This document shows, piece by piece, positions 1 through 11,847 of a DNA stretch of 64,000 nt (the first letter of the stretch is position 1; each line of letters begins with the position of its first letter). The DNA comes from Enoplosus armatus. Its lineage: Eukaryota; Chordata; Actinopteri; Centrarchiformes; Enoplosidae. The notes under the pieces were generated by a model. That model saw only the letters and a program-made list of their open reading frames with translations. It had not been told where the DNA came from and did not search any database. The stretch is from positions 23,001,241 to 23,065,240 of the forward strand of contig NC_092182.1 of assembly GCF_043641665.1 (NCBI RefSeq). The letters run 5' to 3'. Both the position numbers and the translations under genes were made by a program.

Positions 1-860
1 TGGCGCTATGAACTATGATTCAAAAAAAATCCCAAAATGTAATTATCTGTACAGAGTGTGACTTTACCGATTAACTTCTGAATTTCTTTTTCTTTTGTTT
101 TTACTTTGTCAGAACATGAGGAGTTTAAAATACGTATTCCCCCGAAAGTTGATTTAAATGAGGCGACATGAAAAGACTTAAATATCTCTTACGTATTTAT
201 TTTCTTGAAATGTGAAAAAAACACAAAAACAAACTTCAATCCACTTTGGATAAATAAAAATAAAGATGGTGAGTGAAACAAAATATGCATACATGGCATA
301 CACAAAATAATAACAAGTCCCTTTTCAGAAGAAAGGTTGGTGGTTAAAATTATGACACATTATACCTTGAAACAAGGCGGTAAGACACTGTATCACACAA
401 TATTTGCCTATACAGTATTTTCACAGGACGAATAGGTTAATATTGCTCTGTTTGGCTTATATGTTTAAGCAGAAATCAATAAAACATTTTAAACATTTTG
501 GTCCTAAATATTTAAACATCAGCACCTAATTCCTGCATAGTTAAGAGACTGTGGTCTACAACCACGAGAATCATAAATCCCACAAATAGCAGCACAACAT
601 GTTTTCACAACGTAGCTACTGACTCTTCTTCTCAGCCAGTGACCTCTTCTCCTTTTACCTCTGAATCCAATTTTCTTCATCTGGCTGCCGTTAAAGCCAA
701 AATGAAGCCATGTCATAGGAGTTCTGTAGGTCTGCTTGTCATAATGCAAATAATGCATTTGTCCACAACCAGACGCAGCTGGCATCACTAAAATCCGTAG
801 TTCACAAACTGCAAACGTTTTCAGTTTCAGTGGTTTCTTATTGTCCATTCCTCTTCGTCA

Positions 861-1368
861 TTAAAAGCACAGCGGAGCCAAGTCTTCCTCTGCATCAGGA
901 AACAGACGTAAAATGTCCCTTGAATATTTGGAGTAGCCGTTGTGCGACAGCAGGGCTTTTCTCAGGGTGAGGAAGGACTTTGTTTTCTCCAGGAGATCTG
1001 AAACAGGGATCCCATTCTGCAGGTGTTCTCCGATCAGAGCCTTCAGCTTCTCCACTCCAGTGCAGCATTTCCTCTCCAGCATGTGGAGTTTACACCTGAG
1101 AGGAACAGAGTCATGACGTTTATTAATATGCTCATCAGTTCAGTAAAAGGAACTCAATGAAATAAAAGCTTTTACAGAAATGAAACAACAAATGTAATGT
1201 AGCTTACCGAAAGAGCTGCTCCTTCACGCTGTCCTGAAGAGCGAGATCTGCGTAGAGAGCCATGTCAAGGTTGTGCTTCTTGTGGTGTGAGTTCTGCTGC
1301 TGCCTGCGGAGGTTCAGAGGACGTCTCTGTTGACATCTGCGTCTCTGCTCGGCATTTATGCCGCTCAT
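861..1368 (-). CDS. Two-exon gene of unknown function (131 aa)
   Basis: Exon 1 is 1368-1208 and exon 2 is 1095-861, both on the minus strand. The donor (CG then GTAAGC) and the acceptor (CTCTCAG then GTG) join in frame as an Arg codon and give 131 residues ending DLAPLCF. The N-terminus (about residues 8-33) is very rich in Arg, Gln and His/Lys (RRRCQQRRPLNLRRQQQ), which suggests nuclear localisation or nucleic-acid binding. The rest looks helical, with motifs ALQDSVKEQLFR, KLHMLERKCC and VEKLKALIGEHL. No bHLH or other family was recognised. A reverse CCAAT (1393-1397) and a TATA-like ATTAAA (1431-1436) precede the ATG in the same order as in the neighbouring her4-like promoters, and paired RBPJ-type sites lie further up. 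The exon structure is well supported; the function is unknown. Confidence 0.7.
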
Positions 1369-1492
1369 CCTGCGCTCCCTTTGCTTTTTTAGCCAATCAG
1401 GAACCTCGGAGCTCAGGACAATAGAGTGAATTTAATGCCTGTCACACTGAACAGGTGGGATGCTTTATCTGTCTGCCATAGATCAGTGGGGT

Positions 1493-1546
1493 CAGTGGGA
1501 AAATATTTTTCCTGAAGTGGACATGGGAAAATTTTGTTTCCCACTG
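1493..1546. promoter_or_regulatory. Inverted pair of RBPJ/CSL-type sites
   Basis: CAGTGGGAAA at 1493-1502 and its exact reverse complement TTTCCCACTG at 1537-1546 flank a third partial match, ATGGGAAA, near 1523-1530. GTGGGAA is the core bound by the Notch effector RBPJ. The pair lies about 125-180 bp upstream of the small minus-strand gene's ATG. Its role as a Notch response element is inferred. Confidence 0.5.
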
Positions 1547-1559
1547 TGATGCTCAGACT

Positions 1560-2922
1560 TGGACACTGATTGTGATTTGACATAGTAAATCTAGGAATGT
1601 GAATTGAAAATAAAATTAAATATTCTATTAAACTTTTCCAGTTAAACTGAACAGCTGAAATGTCTCAGTGGCATCACAACATGGGCAAATGTCTCATATT
1701 GTAAATATTAAAAGCACAGAACTGTATGATATTTTAAGGAGTACGATCCTTTTCTTACTTAAATGAGATGGACTCTCTTCTTCACAGTAAATGTTTATTT
1801 TACATCACAGCAAAACTCTGAATTACCTCTGTAACTAAAACTAAGCTCTATACAACTAAACACATTCTTTAATAAAAATGACTACAAAAGCTGTGATAAT
1901 GTTTTAAAGTTAGATTTTCTGATTGTGTGTGTGTCTCAGCAGTGAGTTACAGCTGAACCAGATGGCTCGTCTGTGAAGGGGCTTTCTGCCTTAGAACCGT
2001 CCTGAGGCTTTGTGGGAGCAGACACACTTCTATTGTGTGTGCAGCTGAGCAGGCTGCATACTGAAGTGTGGGAAGCCGTGTGTCGCCGCGGCTCCCAGCT
2101 CCCAGAGAGAGAGGAGGGCGTGTGACCGGGGCACGTTCAGCCTTGTGCAGGGAGCTGTGGGAGCTCAGAGGAGGAAGGGGGGGGGGGCTGGGAAACCTGA
2201 GCCCCTCCACAGACAGCAGATAGACTCACAGACAGATGGAGAGGAGATAAGCAGGGAGATAAACCCACCTGAACCTGATTATCAGCTTGCAGTTGTCTTA
2301 GTGAGCTCACAGAGAATAATGACCAGAAAGAAGACATTTATCACAGATAAAGAAACAAAATTAATACTCCTCTCTCAAAGTGCATCAAAAGCATAAAGGT
2401 GAAAAGAGAGACAAGAATGCCACGTCAGTGATCATATCACAAGAACTGCTTGATTCTGCTTGGAAAAACAATACTTTTTCAAATAAAAACTTGTAAGGAT
2501 GATTAATAATCTGACCTCTGCAGGTGCCTGGCAGGAATCGCAAAGACGCCCCCGTCTCTGGCACAATTCCCTCATATTATGGTTCGGTCAGTCAATCAAA
2601 AGCACTTTTCTGATAGTAAACTCTGACTTCACGAGTTGACCCAGGCCACCTAAACGCACTATCAACCATAAGCATGACCAACATAAAACACATCTTTTAT
2701 TTGACGGAGGTCTACAAGCTGCACACCGATTTATGAGTCCAACACCCCCCATGATTAAAGCAGAGAGCCAACAGAAATGGTTAATGAGGTGGTGCTGCAG
2801 TATGATCGATGACTATGTAATTACTGAGTCTTTTTTCCCTTGAGAATACATTTTAGATGCTGGCTGCAAGCAGTTATGTCATGATATATGTCATCAATCA
2901 CATTCAAAACTCTTTGTCATTG

Positions 2923-2967
<45 letters not shown>

Positions 2968-3231
2968 CATTAGCTTTGGTTGGTGGTGGTTAATGATACA
3001 CTAATACACTGGTTAATGCTAATTCTCATTGACATGGTTAATTGGAAAATACAAGCAGGTTTATTTGTCATGCTAATTGCATCTTAATTAAAACAACTCG
3101 TATAATAAGGAATGTATTGCAATAATATTATATGTGATTGCAGTCACAGTGAGATGCAGAGTGAAACTTATATTTTAAAATCATGACACAAAATAACACG
3201 TGAACACAACATTTGCAAATGGCAGTGTTTC
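1560..3231. other. Intergenic DNA between the small gene and the her4-like array
   Basis: No convincing coding exon was seen. Overlapping short ORFs around 1947-2396 are GC-richer than their surroundings but show no recognisable product. A (CT)n tract occupies 2925-2962. From about 3180 rightwards the sequence becomes the degenerate 3' end of the first array unit. Confidence 0.6.
2925..2962. repeat. (CT)19 microsatellite
   Basis: Uninterrupted CT dinucleotides. Confidence 0.95.
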
Positions 3232-4056
3232 TTTATTCAAAAAGGCACAATGAGCCACATCAAGTGTGGAAAGCTCTGGCTGGTGATGATCATACATCAC
3301 AACAAACACTTGAAGATTTCTCCAAGACACAGTGTACTCAGTAAAGGAACAGCTGTCTTCATAAAAGACAAAACACATTGAGAAGAGACTAAAAACTGCT
3401 CATTAATATTATTTTCAAACGAAAACAATCATTTGCTCTTAATAAAAAAAAGCTTAACAGTAAATTTGACCTTAAAACAGGTCAAAATGTTCTTATCACA
3501 GAGTGATGACAGCAGGTTAACAACCGCTGAATACATACATGTTCATTAAAGAACACATGACAGCCACTGGAAAATTGTGACAGTGTGATGTTAAAGAAAC
3601 CTTTCAGAAAAAAGGGTAAACATTTGAATCTTACAACAGATCAGTTTTGAGTCATCACAGAGATTTAAATGAAGTCCATTATGACAATATGTCCATAAAA
3701 AGGACAATTAAGATTTCTGATCAAAATGATCAATAACAATAAAAAGATAACAACTGTTACCATATCATTATATACTACCAGTACATGAAGTACAGTGAAG
3801 TATAATAATAATTGCTGATGCAATCAGATGTGGTTCATGCAACATGCATGACAAGATGTTCTCTTTCTTAACTTGAAAGATATTGTTGCTGTCATTTCCT
3901 CAGGAAATGTCATCTTTCACAAAGAAAACACACAAAATACAGACTTCTGTTCAAACAGAAGAACAAGTCCATAAAGTTTCATAGAAGTCAGTCCAGTCAT
4001 CTTTGACCAATGTGGTCATCTCAGTTTGTCTGGCAGTATCACCAGTCTGTAGGTGT

Positions 4057-4565
4057 CTACCACGGCCTCCAGGGGGCGCTGTTGGCTGGACTCTCCTCTT
4101 TGGTGATGCTGGTCTGGACTGTGGAGCTCAGAAGAGAGAAGTCAGCCTCTCTCAGGTTCTTATCAGAGGAAGACTGCAGCTTGTTGAAGTGGTTCAGAAG
4201 TCTTCTCTGCTGTTGATGCTGCTGTTGCAGCTGTGTCAGGACACAAACTGTCATCTCCAGGATGTCTGCTTTCTCCAGCTTGGAGTCTGGCTGCTGTTTG
4301 AGGAACTCTGGACCCAGGAGAGACTTGAGCTGCTCAATGCTGCTGTTGATTCGCTCTCTGCGTAACTTCTCCACCAGAGGCTTTCTGAGCTGCAGAGAGA
4401 AGAACAAAGTCATGAATAAACTTATTCTGGAGTAAAGTGTTAGCATGAACAAAGTCAACCTCTCATTAACAATATTTAAATCTTCTTGAATCTTCAGTTT
4501 ACCTTGTGGGTCAGAGTCAGATGCTCCTGAGAATTGGTCATTGCTGCAGTGATTGTAGGTGCCAT
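4057..4565 (-). CDS. her4: her4/hes5-like bHLH repressor, copy 1 (Orange-less, 131 aa)
   Basis: Exon 1 (4565-4503) encodes 21 residues starting MAPTITAAM. A 113-bp GT-AG intron follows, then exon 2 (4389-4057). Residues 22-75 form the bHLH, with the Hes-type proline in the basic region ([14 protein letters not shown]) and helix 2 [14 protein letters not shown]. The protein ends in WRPW, the Groucho/TLE-binding tetrapeptide of Hes/Her repressors. After the bHLH it passes from LQQQHQ straight to QQRRLLNHF, so the Orange-domain core (GYSRCVQEVDNFL in other copies) is missing. A TATA box (TATAAAT, 4637-4631) sits about 65 bp upstream of the ATG and a CCAAT motif about 65 bp beyond that. The 3' UTR is about 825 bp to AATAAA at 3237-3232, the shortest in the array. 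The family is known as a Notch target in neural progenitors. A DNA-binding nuclear repressor is expected; the effect of losing Orange is unknown. Confidence 0.93.
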
Positions 4566-4720
4566 GTCTGGATCTCTGTGCTGTAGAGGTCTCTGTAGAG
4601 AGAATGTGATCTGCTGGCTTCATCCCTCCTATTTATAGTCCCACATCTCCATATGAATGTGTGGGTCTCGGTCTGGTTGGAGTTTCTCACAGTTTCAGCC
4701 AATCAGAGAGCTTGGTGAGA
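4566..4720 (-). promoter_or_regulatory. Core promoter of her4-like copy 1 (array reference)
   Basis: Reading the minus strand there is a CCAAT motif (as CCAAT on the plus strand near 4699-4703), TGTGAGAA, TGTGGGAC, then TATAAATAG at 4637-4629. TGTGAGAA and TGTGGGAC resemble weak RBPJ sites. The same layout recurs in all ten units. TATA positions are 4631, 8852, 13540, 17893, 21926, 25631, 29551, 34910, 38939 and 42900 (first base on the plus strand). The CCAAT motif is changed to CTAAT in copy 6 and CTTAT in copy 9. Confidence 0.8.
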
Positions 4721-7221
4721 CAATAAGACATGTGGAGTAGTAGCATGTTGAATGCTGTTTTAGCCTCGGGGACAATGGTTAGATCTCAGGGGAACAGGTG
4801 GAGGACTGGGGGGGTGATGGAGACAGACTCACAGAGCTCTGTGTGAATCTGGGAAAGTGGTGACCCTGTAGAGAGAGCAGATCTGCTGCCTGATGCTGGG
4901 ATCAATGACTTTGACTGAGCACACGCTCATCATCCCATCACACACGTGAGGAACATTCATAGTGTAATGTAAGAATTACATGTAGGATAAAAATAAAGAT
5001 TAAAATAAGTGCATAAGTTTTGGCACTTTTACAGAATTAAAACCTAAAATGAAGCAGGTGAAATCCCTTTTTTTTAATTGAAAATTTAAATATTTTATTT
5101 TATTTTTTCTTCATATGTGCCTCACCAAAATTGCACCATTTACCAAAACAGTTATATGAGTTGTCACAGAACAGTGTGATTCCCATTTGTGGCACTTTAA
5201 ATAAACTCAAGACAATAATCTCACTGCTGTCCAGATGTTGCAGAGTCTTTTGACACGTGCCTTGTAGTCAGTGTGAGGAACAAGTCCAGCTCAGTTTCCC
5301 ACACTGACTCTCTGTATGGTGTGGTCAATGAACCACAAAGGGACTTCTGTGACAGATGCTGCCTGTGTGTTGTTATAGAAACAGAGTGTGACATCACCAA
5401 CCATCTGGAGGGAAAGGACGCCATTGGCTGGATTTGGCAGTTGATACAATTTGAAATTTTGGTGAAGAATCTTATCATCAAAATGATTTATCATCTGATG
5501 TTTCCAGTTTCCAGTCATTGTCATACATGTTGAACCTCTCCAGTCATAATCACACTTTATTACTGAGCATCAACTGGATCCAAATTTCAGCTCTACGCAT
5601 GAGGGTGGGTGGTTTCCTAGGGGGGGGGGCATCTGTTTCCTGAAGTGTGCCATATCCCTTTGGAGACTTACTTGGCTGCTGGTGGGATGGATGTCATTCA
5701 CACTGGACTCTCTCTCCAGAGCTTTCCCACACTCCGTCCAGCAGCAGAAAATAGACATGTGCCCCTCTACAAATGGACCTTTTGAGGATCACGTGCACAC
5801 AGGTGAAGCACTGAGGTTAGGGAGTCAGGCCCCCTCCTCTAATAAGCTTCTAAAATAAAACAATGGGTACTTACGCAATATGTGGAACTTAGAATTGATT
5901 ACTTGTTAAAAGATAAAACGTCATGTTTGCTTTTTGGTTCGGGGTCTGGACATCAGGACGGAACTTGTCATTATGACATTTTGGCCACTGATGTCAAAAT
6001 TAAAATGACAGGAAATTCATACTGGATATCATCTCACGCGCCAAAATTGAGATACCTCTCAGACGATGTCACAGTTGGCAATTTACTGTAGGCTACTGTG
6101 CTTCTCCTGGGACCAGATAGTTTAGGTTATAAGTAAGACTGCACAACATAATATCTATTGAGCTGGTGTCGACCCAGCTTCCTTTGATGGAACGCCCCGG
6201 ACTTCATCCGCACCTTCAGAGGTGAACAAGTTGAGTCGCTGACCATCTCCAGAGTTTCCCGCTCTGGCTTTGAGATGTAAATGGTCAGCGTGCAACAACC
6301 GGCCTTGGAACGCTGGCCTAGGACCCCTGCTGGACTCATTCCCTCTTCGTTACTGGTCATACCACATTCTAACGTCTATTCAAAGTAAAAGCAGTTATTG
6401 CAATAATATGTAATGCTGACTGCTGTCCAAAACGTTCATGGTTTGGTTTCTCAAATAGCCTCACAGTCCAAGACACCATCCATGATGTGTAACTGACAGA
6501 AACCTTTTCAAACATTGTCTCTCACTACATGAAAAGACAATGTTCCATAAAGTGGTAATGCTGATTTAGATCAGAGGAAAAGTTAGAACGACAGGCATTA
6601 TTTAAAAGAAATTCCTGTTTTAAGAGCCACGCTCCCTTTTAATCTCCTCAGGGCAAAGGTCTGGATCTATTGTCCCACAGGGCTCTGTGAGTGAGTTTCC
6701 TCTGGTTTCCCACACTCTGTCCTTTCACTGCTTTCACTGGAGGAACAATAGAAGTGTGTCTTATTATCCATCCCACTAGATACAAAGTCTGACCTCTTGT
6801 AAGAGTGAAATGGGTAAATTAAAACTATTTACTTTGAAACACCTGAAACTGACAATTATGTCAAAATGATGCTTCAGCAAAATTGTCTTTGAAATGGAAA
6901 ACATTCTCAATTAGTTTGATGACTTGACTTACTTCATATACACAGTGACTTAATGTTGATATTCCCTCTTCATCAAAAGTCTGAATTGACCCACATTACT
7001 ATGCTTAGTTTTACACTAAACAGGTATGTTATGAATAAACAATTACTGTATGTGCTGAACTTTATCTTCATTTGTCAAACAAAGGGAGGGACGATAAAAG
7101 AGACCTCAATCGATAAAGTTAAAATGAAAATATTTGTAGAAAGTCTGTTTCATCATAATAAAGAGGGTAACCATGACACACAATGACAGGAGAACAGAAC
7201 ATTTTCAGCTGGAAGTGTTTG
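4721..7221. promoter_or_regulatory. Upstream spacer of copy 1 (class A) with three RBPJ-type modules
   Basis: TTTCCCAC occurs in E1 at 5295, E2 at 5723 and E3 at 6706. E3 (about 6650-6785) also has TGTCCCAC at 6671 and a SOX-type AACAATAG at 6744. Palindromic CACGTG boxes, candidate Hes autorepression sites, lie at 4943 and 5254. E2 holds the stretch CTGTTTCCTGAAGTGTGCCA. A short GC-richer block at about 6160-6360 is not shared with other spacers. No gene was seen. Confidence 0.6.
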
Positions 7222-7569
7222 TTTATTCAACAAGGCACAATGAGCCACATGGAGTAAGAAAGCTCCATCTAGAGGTGATGATACATCACAACAACAACTT
7301 GAAGATTTCTACAAGACACACTGTACTCAGAGAGAGTAAAGGAACAGCTGTCTTTATAAAAGACAAACGATTTACAATATTTGAGGACACAGTTCTCACT
7401 GCCCTTTGAGATTGTTTCCCCAAATGGATTAAAACATTTGCACTCAGTGAAGAAAATATTAAAAACTGACCTTAGAACAGGTCACATCGTTCTTAATAAC
7501 CACTAAATTCAATTGAATCTCAAAAGGTCAAAATTACATTGTCACTGGAAAACTGTGACAGTGTGACAT

Positions 7570-7990
7570 TAAACAAACCTTTTACAGTAAAAAGATAAAC
7601 ATATTGATCTTAAAACAGATCATTTTTCAATCATCACATAAAGTGAGGGAAAGTCCATTCTGACAACGTGTCCATAAAAAGGACAATTAAGATTTCTGAT
7701 CAAAATGATCATTACTAATCAAGAGGTAACAAATATCACCATTGCATTATATTTTACAAATACATGACGTGCAGTGAAGCATAAAAGTATCACATGAAGG
7801 AAACCTTTTAGAAAAAAAGGATAAACATTTGAATCTTACAACAGATCAGTTTTGAGTCATCACAGAGATTTAAGTGAAGTCCATTATGACAATATGTCCA
7901 TAAAAAGGACAGTTAAAGTTTTTTGATCAAAATGATCAATAACAATAAAAAGATAACAACTGTTACCATATCATTATATACTACCAGTAC
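7570..7990 (-). repeat. Internally duplicated 3' UTR element with stem-loops (copy 2 example)
   Basis: Two related segments of about 170 bp lie in tandem in the 3' UTR. Each has an ATCATCACA or GTCATCACA stretch, GTCCATAAAAAGGAC (a GTCC/GGAC stem) and a TGATCAAAATGATCA inverted repeat, at 7697-7711 and 7923-7939. The second is TTGATCAAAATGATCAA, a perfect 7-bp stem with a 3-nt loop. Copies 3-10 show the same pair. Copy 1 has only one, at 3718-3732. RNA secondary structure is inferred from complementarity alone. Confidence 0.65.
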
Positions 7991-8194
7991 ATGAAGTACA
8001 GTGAGGTATAATAATAATTGCTGATGCAATCAGATGTGGTTCATGCAACATGCATGACAAGATTTTCTCTTTCTTAACTTGAAAGATATTGTTGCTGTCA
8101 TTTCCTCAGGAAATGTCATCTTTCACAAAGAAAACACACAAAACACAGACTTCTGTTCAAACAGAACAAGTCCATGAAGTTTCATAGTAGGTGT

Positions 8195-8784
8195 CTACCA
8201 CGGCCTCCAGGGGGCGCTGTTGGCTGGACTCTTCTCTTTGGTGATGCTGGTCTGGACTGTGGAGCTCAGAAGAGAGAAGTCAGCCTCTCTCAGGTTCTTA
8301 TCAGAGGACTTGTTGAAGTGGTTCAGAAGTCTTGTCTGGGACTGTGTCTTCACCTGCTCCCTGGACAGGAAGTTGTCCACCTCTTGGACACACCTGGAGT
8401 AGCCCTGTTTGACAGCTGCTGAGTTCACTGCCGGATGCTGCTGCCGCAGTCGTCTCAGGACACAAACTGTCATCTCCAGGATGTCTGCTTTCTCCAGCTT
8501 GGAGTCTGGCTGCTGTTTGAGGAACTCTGGACCCAGGAGAGACTTGAGCTGCTCAATGCTGCTGTTGATTCGCTCTCTGCGTAACTTCTCCACCAGAGGC
8601 TTTCTGAGCTGCAGAGAGAAGAACAAAGTCATTAATAAACTTATTCTGGAGTAAAATGTTAGCATGAACAAAGTCAACCTCTCATTAAAGATATTTAAAT
8701 CTTCTTGAACCTTCAGTTTACCTTGTGGGTCAGAGTCAGATGCTCCTGAGAATTGGTCATTGCTGCAGTGATTGTAGGTGCCAT
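8195..8784 (-). CDS. her4: her4/hes5-like bHLH-Orange repressor, copy 2 (158 aa)
   Basis: Exon 1 is 8784-8722 and exon 2 is 8608-8195, split by a 113-bp intron. This is a full-length family member. The bHLH at 22-75 is followed by an intact Orange domain (residues about 80-119, core KQGYSRCVQEVDNFLS) and the C-terminal WRPW. It differs from copy 5 by RQQHPAVN for QQQHQAVD, TRLLNHF for RRLLNHF and one fewer Ser before DKNLRE. TATA box 8858-8852; poly(A) signal AATAAA at 7227-7222, giving a 3' UTR of about 970 bp with an internal duplication. It reads as functional and is almost identical to copy 3, its likely recent duplicate. Confidence 0.94.
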
Positions 8785-8858
8785 GTCTGGATCTCTGTGC
8801 TGTAGAGGTCTCTGTAGAGAGAATGTGATCTCTGCTGGCTTCATCCCTCCTATTTATA

Positions 8859-11847
8859 GTCCCACATCTCCATATGAATGTGTGGGTCTCGGTCTGGTTG
8901 GAGTTTCTCACAGTTTCAGCCAATCAGAGAGCTTGGTTAGACAATAAGGCATGTGGAGTAGTAGCATGTTGAATGCTGTTTTAGCCTCGGGGACAATGGT
9001 TAGATCTCAGGGGAACAGGTGGAGCACTGGGGGGGTGATGGAGACAGACTCACAGAGCTCTGTGTGAATCTGGGAAAGTGGTGACCCTGTAGAGAGAGCA
9101 GATCTGCTGCCTGATGCTGGGATCAATGACTTTGACTGAGCACACGCTCATCATCCCATCACACACGTGAGGAACATTCATCGTGTAATGTAAGAATTAC
9201 ATGTAGGATAAAAATAAAGATTAAAATAAGTTGATTTTTAGCACTTTCACAGAATCAAAACCTAAAATGAAGCAGGTGAAATCCCTTTTTTTAATTGAAA
9301 ATTTAAATATTTTATTTTATTTTTTCTTCAAATGTGCCTCACCAAAATTGCACCATTTGCCAAAACAGTTATATGAGATGTCACAGAACAGTGTGATTCT
9401 CATTTGTGGCACTTTAAATAAACTCAAGACAATAATCTCACTGCTGTCCAGATGTTGCAGAGTCTTTTGACACGTGCCTTGTAGTCAGTGTGAGGAACAA
9501 GTCCAGCTCAGTTTCCCACACTGACTCTCTGTATGGTGTGGTCAATGAACCTCAAAGGGACTTCTGTGACAGATGCTGCCTGTGTGTTGTTATAGAAACA
9601 GAGTGTGACATCACCAACCATCTGGAGGGAAAGGACGCCATTGGCTGGATTTGACAGTTGATACAATTTGAAATTTTGGTGAAGAATCTTATCATCAAAA
9701 TGATTTATCATCTGATGTTTTCAGTTTCCAGTCATTGTCATACATGTTGAACCTCTCCAGTCATAATCACACTTCATTACTGAGCATCAACTGGATCCAA
9801 ATTTCAGTTCTACACATGAGGGTGGGAAGATGAGGCAGCTGTTTCCTGAAGTGTGCCAAATCCCTTTGGAGACTTACTTGGCTGCTGGTGGGATGGATGT
9901 CATTCACACTGGACTCTCTCTCTAGAGCTTTCCCACACTCCGTCCAGCAGCACACAGGTGAAGCACTGAGATTAGAGAGTGGCGCCCCCTCAAAATAGAA
10001 TTACTTCACATTTTAGACACACAATTAACTTAGTTAATATTGTAAAATGAAAATGATAAAATGTCATGTTTGCTTACTGGTTCGGGGTCTGAACATCAGG
10101 CCGGAACTTCTAATTATGCCATCTTGTCCACTCAGGTCATAATTAATGTGACAGGAAGTTCATATTGGTTATCGCCTCACGCGCCAAATCGCCAAAATTG
10201 AGATAGCGTTAGCTAACTTGGGTCAAAAATGAATATTGGAAGATGGTCTTTAAAACCTCTTTTGACTCAAAGTTTACACGAGTAGTAGTGAGGCCAGGTA
10301 GTGCAGCACCTGAGGAAATATTAGGAGACGAGGCAAATGTAACAAGTGAAGAAATTAAGCAACGCAGCGAAGTAACAGGTTAACGGTTAGCTAACGGCTG
10401 ACGTCTGTCCGGGACAGTCTGCCCGCCCAGCCCGTCCATCTCCCAAAGCCTGGACCTGTGGTTCTGTGTTGGGACTCCTACCACCACGGAGATGGCTTTT
10501 GGACAAACCAGAAAAAAGTGAATTTCAAACTTTACCCTGATAATTTACACAGATGGCAGAAGAACAGAGATCGGTTCGGAGCTCTAAACCGTTTCAACCG
10601 TTACCGGTGTTGGATCTAACGAAGATTTCGTCTCAACGCTGCTGAGCCCGGCAGGTGAGCTAATAGCTGGCCTTTGAGAGAAACCATGACCGCAGGTGTA
10701 GCTGATAGTGACTGAAAGGATATTATCCTGAGAGACCCTCGTTCCTTCAAGTTTCAGTGGTGAGTAACTGTTAGCTAAAATTGTACTTTGAACCACCAAC
10801 GCTTGCCATATTAACAGTTGTTAATGTGTTGTTAATGCAGCAGACGAGAAGTGTCTAGTTTTGTAAGGTATGTTGGTGCTTGTTAAAGTTGTATAAGTTA
10901 TTCAGTAATGTTTCTTCTGATTTGCTTTCGATGTCTTATTGCCTAACTTAGTGGTCAAATGTTTTTCTCTTTAACAGCCTCTTAGCAAATATGAACTGTG
11001 TGCAGTAGTTTTCTATTTCTGCTGTTTGCTGTTCAACATAAATAAAATCAACCAAATTCTTATGTTTAAAAGTGTTTAACAGGTTAACTTACATAGTGTA
11101 ACTGAAATAAACATTTTAAACACAGTGCTAAAAACATTGTCTCTCACTAGATGACATGACAATATTCTAAAAAGTGGTACTGTTGATTCATATCAGAGGA
11201 ACAGTTACAACCAACAACATTATTTATAAGAAGCTCCAATGTTAAGGGCCTGAGTCCCTTTTCATCTCTGTCTCCTCAGGGCAAAGGTCTGGATCTATTG
11301 TCCCACAGGGCTCTGTGAGTGAGTTTCCTCTGGTTTCCCACACTCTGTCCTTTCACTGCTTTTACTGGAGGAACAATAGAAGTGTGTCTTATTATCCATC
11401 CCACTAGATACAAAGGCTGACCTCTTTAAAGACAGAAATGGTTAACTTTAAACATTTTACATTGAAAAAAATGAAATTGACCATTATACTAAAGTAATTG
11501 TACAGCAAAGTCTGTTTGAAATGTACTTTTACTCATTTGATGTGATGACTTGACTAACTCAATATAAATAGAATGACATAACATTGGTTATTCCCCTTCA
11601 TCAAAAATATTAATTCAACCACATTACTATGCTTAGTTTTACACTAAACACGTATGTTGTGGATAACAAGTTACTGTATGTGCTGAACTTTATCTTCATT
11701 TGTCAAACAAAGGGAGGGACAATAAAAGACCTCTATTAATTAAGTTAAAATGAAAAGAGGTGTAGAAAGTCTGTTTCATCATAATAAAGAGGGTAACCAT
11801 GACACACAATGACAGGAGAACAGAACATTTTCAGCTGGAAGTGTTTG
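8859..11847. promoter_or_regulatory. Upstream spacer of copy 2 (class A)
   Basis: TTTCCCAC lies at 9512 (E1), 9929 (E2) and 11334 (E3), and CACGTG at 9471. Between E2 and E3 sits a CpG-rich block (about 10190-10860) shared only with the spacer of copy 3. No gene is called. Confidence 0.6.
10190..10860. other. CpG-rich insert in spacer 2
   Basis: This block is much richer in CG dinucleotides than its AT-rich surroundings, for example CACGCGCC, GTCCGGGAC, CCGTTACCGG and AACGAAG. On the plus strand it contains consensus-like splice donors (CCCGGCAG then GTGAGC near 10652; CAGTG then GTGAGTAA near 10760) but no long ORF. It resembles a promoter or first non-coding exon captured from elsewhere. 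Origin unknown. Confidence 0.4.

Noticed and set aside
519..848. 109-aa minus-strand ORF
   Set aside because: It lies downstream of the stop codon of the two-exon gene, in its probable 3' UTR, and has no family resemblance.
4003..4365. Plus-strand ORFs of about 60-143 aa opposite exon 2 of every her4-like copy
   Set aside because: Antisense shadows of the conserved bHLH exon. They recur because the exon recurs and have no start context or family match.
6953..7186. A 77-aa ORF repeated before each 3' UTR end (also near 19950, 23773, 27686)
   Set aside because: AT-rich spacer sequence with variable length and frame. No sign of coding constraint.
7670..7690. CCATAAAAAGG as a CArG (SRF) box in the 3' UTRs
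   Set aside because: The A/T core has seven bases rather than six, and it lies in transcribed 3' UTR sequence, so the hairpin reading is simpler.
8195..8923. Single long ORFs running from the 5' leader through the intron into exon 2 (for example 242 aa)
   Set aside because: They read exon 1 in another frame and cross a clear GT-AG intron, and their start lies only a few bases past the TATA box. The spliced MAPTITA start fits the family.
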